DNA of 64,000 nt from an uncultured Pseudomonadales bacterium (GTDB lineage Bacteria; Pseudomonadota; Gammaproteobacteria; Pseudomonadales; Balneatricaceae): the NCBI GenBank assembly GCA_937773555.1, contig CALJVT010000002.1, positions 370,501 to 434,500 on the forward strand, given 5' to 3'. Position numbers and translations under genes: made by a program. Within the stretch, counting starts at the first letter, position 1; each line of letters opens with the position of its first letter. Below the pieces are notes generated by a model. It was given only the letters and a program-made list of their open reading frames with translations. It was not told where the DNA came from and searched no databases. Positions 34,939 to 44,115 of the stretch are shown here, piece by piece.

Positions 34939-36120
34939 ATGGGTTCTAGCGACGGTAAATCACGAGATTTAGTAACTACTATGGCCGGTTCAGGCTGGGA
35001 TTTCTCTTTAACAAGGCATTGTTATCATGACATTGAACAGCCACTTGGGCCGCATTATTGTGTCTATAATCGACGCCTAATGGCCTGTTTTTTTGACCAT
35101 CGTTCTACTGAAGATGGCTATTGGTTACTACGCCAAAAAGTAGCTGTACTCAATACAGGAGAACTGCCACTTCAGTTTAAGGGTGCGGATGCGCTGCTAT
35201 TAATGGATAAGCTATTCACCAAGGACATGACCAAGCTTAAAACTGGGCGCTGTGCATATGGTCTTGCGTGTTATGAAGATGGTGGCCTGATTGTAGATGG
35301 TATTCTGTTGAGGGTTGCTGACGACTGTTTTTGGTACGCTCAAGCAGATGGTGATTTCTACAGCTGGGCTAGAGCTCATGCGGTGGGATTAAATATTGAA
35401 ATTACGGATCCGAAGATATTTGTATCACAGGTTCAAGGCCCCAATTCAATGAAAGTGCTGGCGGCTGCTTGTGACGATGGCATGCCCGAGCCATTTGGTT
35501 ACTTTGCCATGGCGCGGGTTAAGTTTGGTGGTCAAGAAGTTGTTATTACGCGCACCGGATACACCAACGAGCTAGGCTGGGAGTATTATACTGAATCCCA
35601 TCATGATGCTGATGCCTTGTGGCAGCACCTGAAGCGAGCAGGTGCACCATTTGGACTTGATATTTTTGGGCTTGATTCGATGCATATACGCCGTATTGAA
35701 GCTGGGATACTTAATGCAGGGTCCGATTTTGATCATACAACCACCCCCTTCGATGTAGGCTTAGGCATGTTTGTTGACCAAGATAAAGGTGATTTTATTG
35801 GCAAGGCTGCACTTAAAAAAGCATCTAAGAGTAACCGTTTAATAGGTGTTTTGTGTAATGCGGAGCCACACATAGGTGCCGAAATAAAACGGGATGGCCA
35901 TGTAGTTGGCAAAGTGACTGCAGGTGCTTTATCACCCTATTTAAAACAGGGTGTAGGGATTGCCTTGATGCTTGAACCTGGAAATCTACCGGATACGCTA
36001 GTTACAATAGGCTGTATAGATGGCAAATTTCATGAAGGTAAGCTTGCAACCTTGCCACTATATGACAAAGCCGGGGAAATACAGCGCGGCAAAGGCGGTG
36101 CTATTCCTTTGAGAGATTAA
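34939..36120 (+). CDS. GcvT-fold aminomethyltransferase-like protein
   Basis: 393-residue protein of the GcvT/DmdA/YgfZ fold. The folate-binding GcvT domain (about 50-290) is followed by the C-terminal barrel (GDFIGKAALKK, then KVTAGALSPYLKQGVG). Segments VITRTGYTNELGWEYY and FGLDIFGLDSMHIRRIEAG are typical of the family. Relatives remove N- or S-linked methyl groups onto tetrahydrofolate (GcvT, DmdA). GAGGAG at 34927-34932 fixes the start at ATG 34939. It follows the Rieske gene in one operon and could process the demethylated product or formaldehyde-level carbon; this is inference. Two hairpins follow the stop. Confidence 0.85.
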   Translation: MGSSDGKSRDLVTTMAGSGWDFSLTRHCYHDIEQPLGPHYCVYNRRLMACFFDHRSTEDGYWLLRQKVAVLNTGELPLQFKGADALLLMDKLFTKDMTKLKTGRCAYGLACYEDGGLIVDGILLRVADDCFWYAQADGDFYSWARAHAVGLNIEITDPKIFVSQVQGPNSMKVLAAACDDGMPEPFGYFAMARVKFGGQEVVITRTGYTNELGWEYYTESHHDADALWQHLKRAGAPFGLDIFGLDSMHIRRIEAGILNAGSDFDHTTTPFDVGLGMFVDQDKGDFIGKAALKKASKSNRLIGVLCNAEPHIGAEIKRDGHVVGKVTAGALSPYLKQGVGIALMLEPGNLPDTLVTIGCIDGKFHEGKLATLPLYDKAGEIQRGKGGAIPLRD

Positions 36121-36156
36121 CCCCCTTGAGGGGTTAAGTTTTTAGTATTTGGGTAC

Positions 36157-36185
36157 AAAAAGGCTGGGCATTGCCCGGCCTTTTT
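36157..36185. terminator. Bidirectional intrinsic terminator between the GcvT gene and the permease gene
   Basis: GGCTGGGC-ATT-GCCCGGCC (8 bp with one T-G pair) is flanked by five A on the left and five T on the right, so it can stop both the plus-strand Rieske-gcvT operon and the minus-strand transporter operon. A smaller CCCC-TTGA-GGGG hairpin at 36122-36133, followed by TTAAGTTTTT, precedes it. Confidence 0.88.
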
Positions 36186-36206
36186 GTGTGTTAAATTAAA
36201 CCTTTA

Positions 36207-38267
36207 TTAATTTAATCCGAGAGCCTGTTTTCTCTGGTTGGCCCATGTTCGTAATATCTGGTCGATAGCGAGGCCAATACAGGCTACGCAAATACCAAGA
36301 ATTAAGCCGTTACCCACACCATTTCTGTCAGACAAAGAACCCAGGATCAGCTGTCCAAGATCATCTGTACCGATCATTGCACCGATAATGACCATAGATA
36401 GGGCAAACACCACAGTTTGATTAAGACCTAAGGCAATGTGAGGGAATGACATGGGTAACTCAATTGTTAACCAACGTTGTACTCGATTCACTCCGGACAT
36501 AGTGCCGGCGTCTTGTAACGTTTCGGGCACACTTAATAGGCCTTCTACGGTGTAGCGAAGGGCGGGAATTGACGCATACACAATAATCGCGATAACTACT
36601 GCGGTATCAGTGATACCAAACAGCATCATTACGGGGATTAAATAAATAAATGATGGGAAGGTCTGAAAGGTATCACAGTAGGTCAGAATAAAGCGTGTTG
36701 ATCTAGCATTCTGTGCACACAATGTGCCCACTGTAATACCAATTATGCCTGATACGAGCACAGATACACTCATTAGGTATGCGGTAATCAGCGCTCGGTC
36801 CCACCACTGGGTGAGAGCAATAAAGAGTAATAATGCACCTACAGTTAAGGCAACGCGAAGACCCCCTACAATAAAACCAATACCCATAAATAATGTAAAG
36901 GTCGCTATCACTGGCATGCCCAAATAGGCGGCTTTAACGGGTAACAATACCGAAAGAATTAGCCATTCGTTAAAAACTTTAAGTGCGAAGAAGTAGGTGT
37001 CCCATATCCAGTCAACGCCAGACTGCAAGTAAATAGCGATGGACATGCCCTTGTTATGCGGCACAATGTACAGGTAATTAAACCCTTCTGGAAAAATGAA
37101 TTGACCCACATATGCTAAGCCTAGTGCTATCATGAAAAGTGCTGCAAACACGAGAGAATACTTGTGCTTCTCGATAAAAGACAGACTGGAAAAATAGTCG
37201 GTTTGCTTATTGGCCCAGGCCAGTGACATACGGTCGAGCACAATTGCGATTAATACGATGCAAATACCGATTTCGGTAGCTTTACCGATATCAAGGCGGT
37301 TAAGAGCAATCAGAAGATCAATGCCTAGCCCCTTCGCACCGATCAGCGACGCTAAAACCACCATGGCCAAGCATTGCATGATGACTTGGTTTACACCAAT
37401 CAATATGTCGCGGCGGGCTGTTGGCACCAATACATTGGTCAATAGTTGCCAATTGGTGCAACCACTCATCATGCCAGACTCGGCAACTTCGGGCCCCAAT
37501 TTTTTCAGGCCAAGTAAGGTAAGGCGCACCATTGGTGGAGTAGCAAAAATAACCGTTGCAATAGCACCGGCATGATCACCAATACCAAAAAATACCATCA
37601 CTGGAATTAAGTAGGAAAAATGAGGGATGATCTGCGCCATGTTAAGTAGTGGATTAAGTACAGCTTCAACGGTTTTACTTCTAAAGGCCCAAATGCCAAG
37701 TATGAGGCCAATAAAAACTGAAACTGGGGCAGCGACTAATACGAATGACAAGGTCTGCATGGCCGGTTCCCATTGGCCAAACACTGAAATGTAGGTCATT
37801 GAAAAGCCCACTAACAGAGCAAGTCCTCGTCCAGCAAGTGCATAGCCTAAGATGGTGGCACCACCAGCGATCACTGTCCACGGTAAACCAGGCATTCTCG
37901 CCCAAGGGTTTGCTGTTGCCCAGTCCCAACTGGAAAAAGTGACGATTGTTTTTGCGCCGCCTAGCATTATTTCTCGGATGAACTCGATTTGGAAAAGAAT
38001 GAAGCCCGAAATTATTCGTGTGAATTGGCTCACTAGCGGCTTTTGTTCGAACTCCTCAATATCTGGGTCATACACTTCAACTGGCCACCATTCAAACATT
38101 AGGTAACCAATTGAGTCATTGATATAAAGAGGGAACCATTTGAGTAATGGTGGTAGGCGCCATAGAATATTAGACTCAGCAGGCACAATAAAATGGTTTA
38201 GCAGGTAAAAAATCACTAACAGTAAGATAAATTGTAGTGATTTTTTCTGTTTAAATAGTTCGATCAT
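36207..38267 (-). CDS. Tandem-permease of glycine betaine/proline betaine ABC transporter (ProW-like)
   Basis: 686-residue integral membrane protein carrying two ProW/OpuAB-type permease domains, one at about 150-345 and one at about 450-680. Each has its own conserved loop (ESGMMSGCTNWQLL in the first; DAGTMSGVNRVQRWL in the second), the coupling-helix region that contacts the ATPase. Most ProW proteins have one such domain of about 280-350 residues and work as dimers. The fusion would make one polypeptide the full membrane channel. The gene overlaps proV by 4 bases and shares its operon with the binding protein. Confidence 0.9.
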   Translation of the reverse strand: MIELFKQKKSLQFILLLVIFYLLNHFIVPAESNILWRLPPLLKWFPLYINDSIGYLMFEWWPVEVYDPDIEEFEQKPLVSQFTRIISGFILFQIEFIREIMLGGAKTIVTFSSWDWATANPWARMPGLPWTVIAGGATILGYALAGRGLALLVGFSMTYISVFGQWEPAMQTLSFVLVAAPVSVFIGLILGIWAFRSKTVEAVLNPLLNMAQIIPHFSYLIPVMVFFGIGDHAGAIATVIFATPPMVRLTLLGLKKLGPEVAESGMMSGCTNWQLLTNVLVPTARRDILIGVNQVIMQCLAMVVLASLIGAKGLGIDLLIALNRLDIGKATEIGICIVLIAIVLDRMSLAWANKQTDYFSSLSFIEKHKYSLVFAALFMIALGLAYVGQFIFPEGFNYLYIVPHNKGMSIAIYLQSGVDWIWDTYFFALKVFNEWLILSVLLPVKAAYLGMPVIATFTLFMGIGFIVGGLRVALTVGALLLFIALTQWWDRALITAYLMSVSVLVSGIIGITVGTLCAQNARSTRFILTYCDTFQTFPSFIYLIPVMMLFGITDTAVVIAIIVYASIPALRYTVEGLLSVPETLQDAGTMSGVNRVQRWLTIELPMSFPHIALGLNQTVVFALSMVIIGAMIGTDDLGQLILGSLSDRNGVGNGLILGICVACIGLAIDQILRTWANQRKQALGLN

Positions 38268-39352
38268 GAGGCGTTTTCACTCCCCTTGGTTGAATGGCTT
38301 CCAAACAAAACATGCACAATTTTAGCAGCAGTTATAGCACCGACAGCTTGGCCTGCGTCATCAACAACCGTCACCGGTTTGCTAGAGTTTAAAATGACTT
38401 CAGCCACAGTTTCAATGACGACATTATGAGGCACTGTCAAATCACTCATCGACTCAAGTGGGTCAAATGCGTCCATCACAGATTCGATCTTTAGTACCTT
38501 TTCCCGTGGTACTTCTTCGGTAAATTTACGCACGTATTCAGTCGCTGGATTGAGCACTATATTGGCGGGTGTATCAAGCTGCTCAATAATGCCATCTTTC
38601 ATGATGGCAATGCGGTCAGCTAGACGCAAGGCTTCGTCAAAATCATGGGTGACGAATAAGATGGTTTTGTGTAGTACTGATTGTAAGCGCAGAAATTCGT
38701 CCTGCATTTCCTTACGAATGAGTGGGTCAAGTGCAGAAAAAGGTTCGTCAAGGAACCAGATATCAGGCTCAATCACTAGCGAACGTGCGATGCCGACTCG
38801 CTGCTGTTGGCCACCTGATAGTTGTCGCGGGAAATAGTCTTCACGCCCAGTAAGGCCCACTAAGTCGACCATTTCTTTGGCTTTTTTAACACTCTCTTGA
38901 GTGCTAACGCCCTTTACTTGTAATGGGAAAGCAATATTTTCTAATACTGTCTTGTGTGGCAGCAAAGCGAAGTTTTGAAACACCATGCCCATTTTATTGC
39001 GGCGTAGCTCAATCAATTGCTTGTTATTCATTTTCAGGATGTCTTCACCTTCAATGAATATTTTGCCAGCAGTGGCGTCGGTCAATCTGGAGATGCACCT
39101 TAAGAGGGTTGATTTTCCAGAGCCAGATAGACCCATAATAATCAGTAGTTCACCTGCATGTATGTCGAAAGAAGCGTTATTTACTCCAACGATGCATCCT
39201 GCTGCCTGAAATTTTGCAGCATCAACTACACCATTAGCTTTCTTTAACATGCTTTCTGCATTGTCGCCGAAAATTTTGTAGACTGAGTCGCAACGAATTA
39301 CGGGTTCGTCCGAAGGAGATGTTGCATTTTGCGTAGACATAGGCGAATTCAT
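38264..39352 (-). CDS. proV: ABC transporter ATPase for betaine (ProV-like)
   Basis: 362-residue ATPase of the ProV/OpuAA type. The Walker [10 protein letters not shown] (74-82), the signature [15 protein letters not shown] and the Walker B segment [13 protein letters not shown] are intact, and the C-terminal extension (about 290-350) contains a shortened CBS-like region. It energises betaine, carnitine or proline betaine uptake with the tandem permease. The start is the ATG at 39352 (MNSPMSTQN); its stop overlaps the permease ATG as ATGA. A hairpin terminator separates it from the binding-protein gene upstream. Confidence 0.92.
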   Translation of the reverse strand: MNSPMSTQNATSPSDEPVIRCDSVYKIFGDNAESMLKKANGVVDAAKFQAAGCIVGVNNASFDIHAGELLIIMGLSGSGKSTLLRCISRLTDATAGKIFIEGEDILKMNNKQLIELRRNKMGMVFQNFALLPHKTVLENIAFPLQVKGVSTQESVKKAKEMVDLVGLTGREDYFPRQLSGGQQQRVGIARSLVIEPDIWFLDEPFSALDPLIRKEMQDEFLRLQSVLHKTILFVTHDFDEALRLADRIAIMKDGIIEQLDTPANIVLNPATEYVRKFTEEVPREKVLKIESVMDAFDPLESMSDLTVPHNVVIETVAEVILNSSKPVTVVDDAGQAVGAITAAKIVHVLFGSHSTKGSENAS

Positions 39353-39413
39353 TTTTTTATACTTTAGTGTTTAAGGATGACATCTTAGGCTAAATAAGAA
39401 AGGCTATTATGTC

Positions 39414-39452
39414 AAAAAATAACCCTCTGATTAGATCACCAACCAGAGGGTT
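39414..39452 (-). terminator. Intercistronic hairpin/terminator between binding-protein and ATPase genes
   Basis: AACCCTCTG (39421-39429) and CAGAGGGTT (39444-39452) form a 9-bp perfect stem with a 14-base loop; on the minus strand it is followed by ATTTTTT. It sits between the binding-protein gene and proV, so it probably attenuates read-through and leaves the binding protein in excess, as is common for ABC operons. Confidence 0.82.
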
Positions 39453-39481
39453 TAGTTACTTAGGCATTAATGCCCCAAGTG

Positions 39482-40423
39482 TTACTTGGTCCAAGCTGTC
39501 CAAGTCGCTTCGTTGTCTGCAAGCCATTTAGCTGCAGCATCTTTATGGTCCAATCCGTCTGTGTCAACCAAAGCAGCCATTGAGCCGATTTGACCTGTAG
39601 AGAAGGAAATTTTGCTGTACGCAGTGTACGCAGCAGGGTGACTCTTTGGGAACTTGTAGCTAGCTGCTTTCTTCAACCAACCTTTTGGTGAACCACAACT
39701 ACCTTCACCCCCATCAGCCACACGACAACCTGCAGTGTACTCTGGGAACTCAATAAAGGTAAAGCCTTCAGCATCGGTGAAGTTTGGTGTCCAGTTAAAG
39801 ATAATGGTAGCACGGCCTTCTTTCTTAGCTGCGGCTAGTTCTGCCCAAAGAGACGACGCACCACCAGCATATTTAACCATGTAGTCATCACCCAAACCAA
39901 GTGCCGCGATACGCTCTTCCATCAACGTACCATGCCAGCTTTGTGGGCCTTCTAACCAACGGCCTTTGCCGTCTGAATCCACTGTAGTAAATACATCTTT
40001 ACAGTCTTTTAGAGCTTCCCAGTTAGGTAAGCCAGGACATAGGTTTTGGTCGATTACCCAAGTTGGAACACCCATTTCTTCTAGGGTTGCTGCAGAGTGC
40101 GTACCGGCGTCAATCAAGCCACCTTTAGCCATAGCATTGTAGAATGAACCTCCAAAACTTGACTGCCACACTTCGTGTGAAATGGTCACGTCGCCATTAC
40201 GAATAGATTCATATACGGCTTGGCTATCCGCTGGAACATATTCAACGTTGTTGCCCATGCTTTCAAATATTCCACCAATAACGTGGGCCATAACCACTTG
40301 GCTTGACCAGTTGTGGATGGGGATGACGATAGGTTTTGTGCTATCAGCTGCTTTGGCTACGCCAGTTGCCGATAGTAGGATGGCAGATGCGCCAGCAGCT
40401 ATTAATGTATTTCTAAATTTCAT
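39482..40423 (-). CDS. proX: Glycine betaine-type substrate-binding protein (ProX/OpuAC-like)
   Basis: 313-residue periplasmic binding protein with a signal peptide ending near AKA (24-26). The OpuAC domain is indicated by PIVIPIHNWSSQVVMAHVIG, the QSSFGGSFYN region and WNWTP-like NWTPNFTDA; aromatic residues typical of betaine cages (W, Y, F) are present. It delivers betaine, carnitine or a related quaternary amine to the ProV/tandem-permease. GAGGAAAAA precedes the ATG at 40423. It is the first gene of the transporter operon. Confidence 0.9.
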   Translation of the reverse strand: MKFRNTLIAAGASAILLSATGVAKAADSTKPIVIPIHNWSSQVVMAHVIGGIFESMGNNVEYVPADSQAVYESIRNGDVTISHEVWQSSFGGSFYNAMAKGGLIDAGTHSAATLEEMGVPTWVIDQNLCPGLPNWEALKDCKDVFTTVDSDGKGRWLEGPQSWHGTLMEERIAALGLGDDYMVKYAGGASSLWAELAAAKKEGRATIIFNWTPNFTDAEGFTFIEFPEYTAGCRVADGGEGSCGSPKGWLKKAASYKFPKSHPAAYTAYSKISFSTGQIGSMAALVDTDGLDHKDAAAKWLADNEATWTAWTK

Positions 40424-40619
40424 TAGTTTTTCCTCGGTATTATTTTTATTTATTGATATTTATGTATTCACAAATTATTGGTAAGTACATAAGCTGTCAA
40501 GTATCAGCTTTTAATTATGTGTAACAACACCCTTCTCTTTTAATGACAGGCAAAAGCCTGTTTATTTTTTGATCCAGCGTTACCGCTAAATCAAAAAGGC
40601 TTGCAACATTCACTCCAAA

Positions 40620-42908
40620 TTAAGCTCTCACACGAGATTTAGTTGGGTCATAGTGAGAAATGCCCACTACGGTTGCGGGAATCCGTTTAATGTGGCCATC
40701 CAGCTTGCCAACCTCTACCTGAGTACCAGGTTCTATGTGGTCGATGGACATGCTGCATAAGGCAATGTTTTGATTTAATATGGGGGAGCGCACAGCACTG
40801 GTAATGGTGCCCACTTGTTGACGGCCTACGCGGACACATTCCCCGTGGCTTGCAATCTCTTCACCTTCTAAGACTAAACCGACTAACTGGCGCTGTGGGT
40901 TAGCTTTACGCTCGATCAAAGCGTCACGGCCAATAAAGTCTTCGTCTTTAGTTTTAAGTGGCACTGTAAAACCGATGCCAGCTTCAAACGGGTCAGTTTG
41001 GTCATTAAATTCGTAATCGGCAAAAATTAATGCAGATTCAATTCTTAGGTTATCCAGTGCTTCTAAACCCAACGGACTGATACCAAATTCTTGGCCAGCG
41101 TCCCATACGGCGTCCCATACTTCATGGCCGTCTTTAGGGTGGCACCATACTTCATAGCCGCGCTCCCCAGTATACCCCGTGCGTGAAACTGTTACGGGGG
41201 CACCTTGTGGCCCACCTATGCGGCCATGGGTAATGCGAAATGGTCGTAAATCTTTAATAGGTGTTTGGCAGTCAGGCGTAAAGATTACTTTCTTTAGCGT
41301 GTCACAGCTTAAGGGGCCCTGTACTGGTAAATTGTGCAGTTGGTCATTAGAGTCTTTAATCACTACAGCGAAATTCTTTTCTATGGCCACTTTACGCAGC
41401 CATTCAATGGCACCGTCACAACCGCCTACCCAGCGGAAGTTATCTGTTCCAAGGCGGAATACCGTGCCATCATCTACCATACAGCCGTTCGGGTAACACA
41501 TAGCGGTATAGATAACTTGGCCAATAGCCAACTTACGAATGTTGCGGGTAACCGCATAGTTTAATAAGTTTTCGGCGTCTGGGCCTAAAACTTCACACTT
41601 GCGCAGTGGGCTTAGATCCATTAGGACTACTTTTTCACGACATGCCCAGTATTCAGCGATAGCCCCATAGTTGCTAAAGTGGTTTGCTAACCAGTAGCCA
41701 TTATAATCAACAAAGTGTTGCGTCATGGTGGCAAAACGGTCGTGAAATGCTGTTTTCTTAGTCATAGTGGAATCTGCTACGGCGTTTTTACGGAAGGCAT
41801 TGCCTTTCTCAAAGTTGTTATCAGCGGCGTAAATGCGCACGTGAATATCTGTTGGGTTCCAGCCATTTGCTGGGCTAATATCGTCTGGACAGGCCGTAGA
41901 GCCACAAACAAGGTCTACCTGAGCCTGCATTAACACATAGTCGCCTGGGCGAGTCCAAGGTTGGCACGAGCTATGCTGATCGTAATCGTCATAGCCTGTG
42001 TTAAAGAAAAAGTTTACTGCTGGCCATCCCTTACGAGGTGCAACACCCATTGGGCCTAGCACCGCATTAAGGTTCTCTGTGCAGTTAATATGACCAGGAT
42101 AGCCAATGTCATCATAATACTTAGCGCTGCAGGCTAGGTTAAAGGTATCGTGACGGGCTACTGTATCTTGGATCACATTAAGCACATTAACTTGATCATC
42201 AGTATAGAACTTGTCGTATAAGCCAGGGCCTGGAAAAGCAGACGCCATTAAGGTACGGGTAGTTAATGGGCAAATAAGTTTTTCTACCCCTTGTGCTAAG
42301 CGTGCTGCGTCTAAGGCGATGAAGTCTGAGCATTGGCGGCCAGCAACATCAATAATTTGAATATATTCACCGGCTTTAACTAAGTAGGCTTGGGCGGTGC
42401 TGTTGTTAATTCGGATTTCACGGTCAACAGGTCCTAACGGTGCTGGCAATTCATCATTAACAATGACGCCGTTACCACTAACTCCAACGATAATATCTGT
42501 TGGCGGTAATAGCTGCTCTTGGCTCATGTCTTCGCCTGGCGCAGCGATTAAACATAAGACATCATGAGCAATAGAGTAGCTTTGTTTGCTTAGGGCTTTT
42601 GATCTGGCACCAAAAATAGAAATGCCTTGGCAGCTGGTTTGGTCGTTAGCATCCATCCAGTTACGCAAAGGGGCAATATCACTATTAGCTGCGGCACCTA
42701 AGCTTTCAAGGGCGGGCTTACCATTACTGTCAAAGGCAATAAGCTGAACTTCTTGCTCACCTTCAGGGTCACTTAACGTTAAGGTGGAACCCGCAGCCAA
42801 TTGCAGAGAAATTAAATGCTGTGCAGGCACCCTGTAGCGCTGTATACCGTCATCGCCCAATACAGGCGATGGCATAGGGTTGGCGCTGTAATAGCTAAGC
42901 GGTTTCAT
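40620..42908 (-). CDS. DUF1989-GcvT fusion protein
   Basis: 762-residue fusion. Residues about 145-350 form a DUF1989 (urea carboxylase-associated) domain, with AGEYIQIIDVAGRQCSDFI and CPLTTRTLMASAFPGPG. The first 120 residues contain a weaker repeat of its opening (AGSTLTLSDPEGEQEVQLIA), suggesting a degenerate second copy. Residues about 375-760 form a GcvT-fold aminomethyltransferase (GYTGERGYEVW, FIGRDALIERK, and GTITSAVRSP). GcvT relatives transfer one-carbon groups to tetrahydrofolate. The likely start is the ATG at 42908; TTG at 42923 is an alternative. It lies downstream of the GntR gene on the same strand and divergent from glnT-mgsABC, so a role in N-methyl amine demethylation is inferred. 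Confidence 0.87.
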   Translation of the reverse strand: MKPLSYYSANPMPSPVLGDDGIQRYRVPAQHLISLQLAAGSTLTLSDPEGEQEVQLIAFDSNGKPALESLGAAANSDIAPLRNWMDANDQTSCQGISIFGARSKALSKQSYSIAHDVLCLIAAPGEDMSQEQLLPPTDIIVGVSGNGVIVNDELPAPLGPVDREIRINNSTAQAYLVKAGEYIQIIDVAGRQCSDFIALDAARLAQGVEKLICPLTTRTLMASAFPGPGLYDKFYTDDQVNVLNVIQDTVARHDTFNLACSAKYYDDIGYPGHINCTENLNAVLGPMGVAPRKGWPAVNFFFNTGYDDYDQHSSCQPWTRPGDYVLMQAQVDLVCGSTACPDDISPANGWNPTDIHVRIYAADNNFEKGNAFRKNAVADSTMTKKTAFHDRFATMTQHFVDYNGYWLANHFSNYGAIAEYWACREKVVLMDLSPLRKCEVLGPDAENLLNYAVTRNIRKLAIGQVIYTAMCYPNGCMVDDGTVFRLGTDNFRWVGGCDGAIEWLRKVAIEKNFAVVIKDSNDQLHNLPVQGPLSCDTLKKVIFTPDCQTPIKDLRPFRITHGRIGGPQGAPVTVSRTGYTGERGYEVWCHPKDGHEVWDAVWDAGQEFGISPLGLEALDNLRIESALIFADYEFNDQTDPFEAGIGFTVPLKTKDEDFIGRDALIERKANPQRQLVGLVLEGEEIASHGECVRVGRQQVGTITSAVRSPILNQNIALCSMSIDHIEPGTQVEVGKLDGHIKRIPATVVGISHYDPTKSRVRA

Positions 42909-43060
42909 AGGCCAGGGGCTCAAATGTTATTATAGTTACTGAGCACAGCGAGTGTGCGCCACTAACGATAACAATATGATATGAACAACTATTGTCTACA
43001 GTATGTATAGGATGTAATATTTTGTTAAATTTTTTAACAATTAGGCCGCAAATGTTTAGA

Positions 43061-43774
43061 TTAGCGCACTAAATCCTTCTGTGCCTTGTCTAAATGTTCC
43101 GCCATACTCGCTTTAGCTGTTTGTGCATCACGATGGCTGATGGCCTCAAATATGGTCCGGTGATGGGTATTGTATTGGGCCATGTTCTCAGCGCTTAATA
43201 CTTTGCCGCGGCTAGCTCGCCATAGCTCATGGCGGCGAACTTCATTCACCTGCTCGTAGATCCACATCATCAGTGGGTTATCGCATGCTTGGGCGATGGC
43301 TTGGTGAAAGGCTTCGTCGGCAATAGAGAATTGTTCAGCAGTTCTTGCGGCCTCTACCCTTTCAAGGGCCTGGCCAAGTTGTTCAAGATCACGGCCAGCA
43401 GCATGGTGTACAGCTAGATCTACAATAGCCGGCTCTAGCATGTTGCGAACCTGCATCAGTTGCATTGGGCTGGTGGTGTCGGCAAATTGGCTGGCAGCTT
43501 GCTCAGCCACCTGTGGCCTAACAAAAGTGCCACTACCTACCTTGCGCTCTACTAGACCATCTTGTTCTAACAAGGTAAGGGCGCTTCTTAATGTGCCCCG
43601 GGAAACATCATAATGAGCCGCCAGTTCTCGTTCAGCAGGCAGTCGCTCATCAGCCCTATAAACTTGTTTGCGTATGGCTTCTGAGATGGCGCTAGCCAAT
43701 GCCCGCGCACCGTTAGGTCTAGACTGGCGTCGGTCCAACGTTTGGTAGCTTAAAGGGGCTGTGCTGGGAAACAT
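43061..43774 (-). CDS. GntR-family (FadR/FCD) transcriptional regulator
   Basis: 237-residue GntR regulator. The N-terminal winged helix reads [20 protein letters not shown] and [26 protein letters not shown] (about 26-82); the FCD effector domain follows (about 95-235) with metal-ligand-like HxxxH patterns ([20 protein letters not shown]). FCD proteins usually sense organic acids or amino-acid derivatives. It is divergent from glnT and upstream of the DUF1989-GcvT gene. TGGTATA motifs in the spacer are candidate operators. Confidence 0.88.
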   Translation of the reverse strand: MFPSTAPLSYQTLDRRQSRPNGARALASAISEAIRKQVYRADERLPAERELAAHYDVSRGTLRSALTLLEQDGLVERKVGSGTFVRPQVAEQAASQFADTTSPMQLMQVRNMLEPAIVDLAVHHAAGRDLEQLGQALERVEAARTAEQFSIADEAFHQAIAQACDNPLMMWIYEQVNEVRRHELWRASRGKVLSAENMAQYNTHHRTIFEAISHRDAQTAKASMAEHLDKAQKDLVR

Positions 43775-44115
43775 GGTGAGTCGCTGCGTTTGGTTTTGAT
43801 TGGTCTTTAGGTTAGCACATATAGTTTAATAATTGGTATAGCTATTGGTATAAAATTATTTACATTTTATTTGGACTTAATTAACTAAAAATAAAAAATT
43901 TTAAGTATTAATTAAAAATCTTTTAAAAAACATCTGTTTAGCTTAGCTATATAGCGTTTGTAGAAATAATTAACAAAAAAAGACTTGCCTCTTCAATTTC
44001 ATCAATGGTATACCTTTACAGCGCTTTATACGTACCTTTAATGTACCAATTATTGTTTTTTGGTTGAAAGGCACGGGTCCCTAAGCTCAAACAAAAATAA
44101 TATGAGGAGGCATCG
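43775..44115. promoter_or_regulatory. Divergent promoter region of gntR and glnT with TGGTATA motifs
   Basis: A 341-base AT-rich spacer. TGGTATA occurs at 43834-43840 and 43846-43852 (direct repeat, 12-base spacing) and at 44006-44012, where it is part of the palindrome GGTATACC (44007-44014). A -35 like TTGCCT (43985-43990) lies 18 bases before TATACC (44009-44014), so the third motif would overlap the -10 of glnT. AGGAGG at 44105-44110 is a strong ribosome site for glnT. These are plausible GntR operators; no binding data exist. Confidence 0.5.

Noticed and set aside
40546-40561. Hairpin ACAGGC-AAAA-GCCTGT followed by T residues as terminator of the DUF1989-GcvT gene
   Set aside because: The T-rich side is on the plus strand, but the genes on both sides are transcribed from the minus strand, where no T-run follows.
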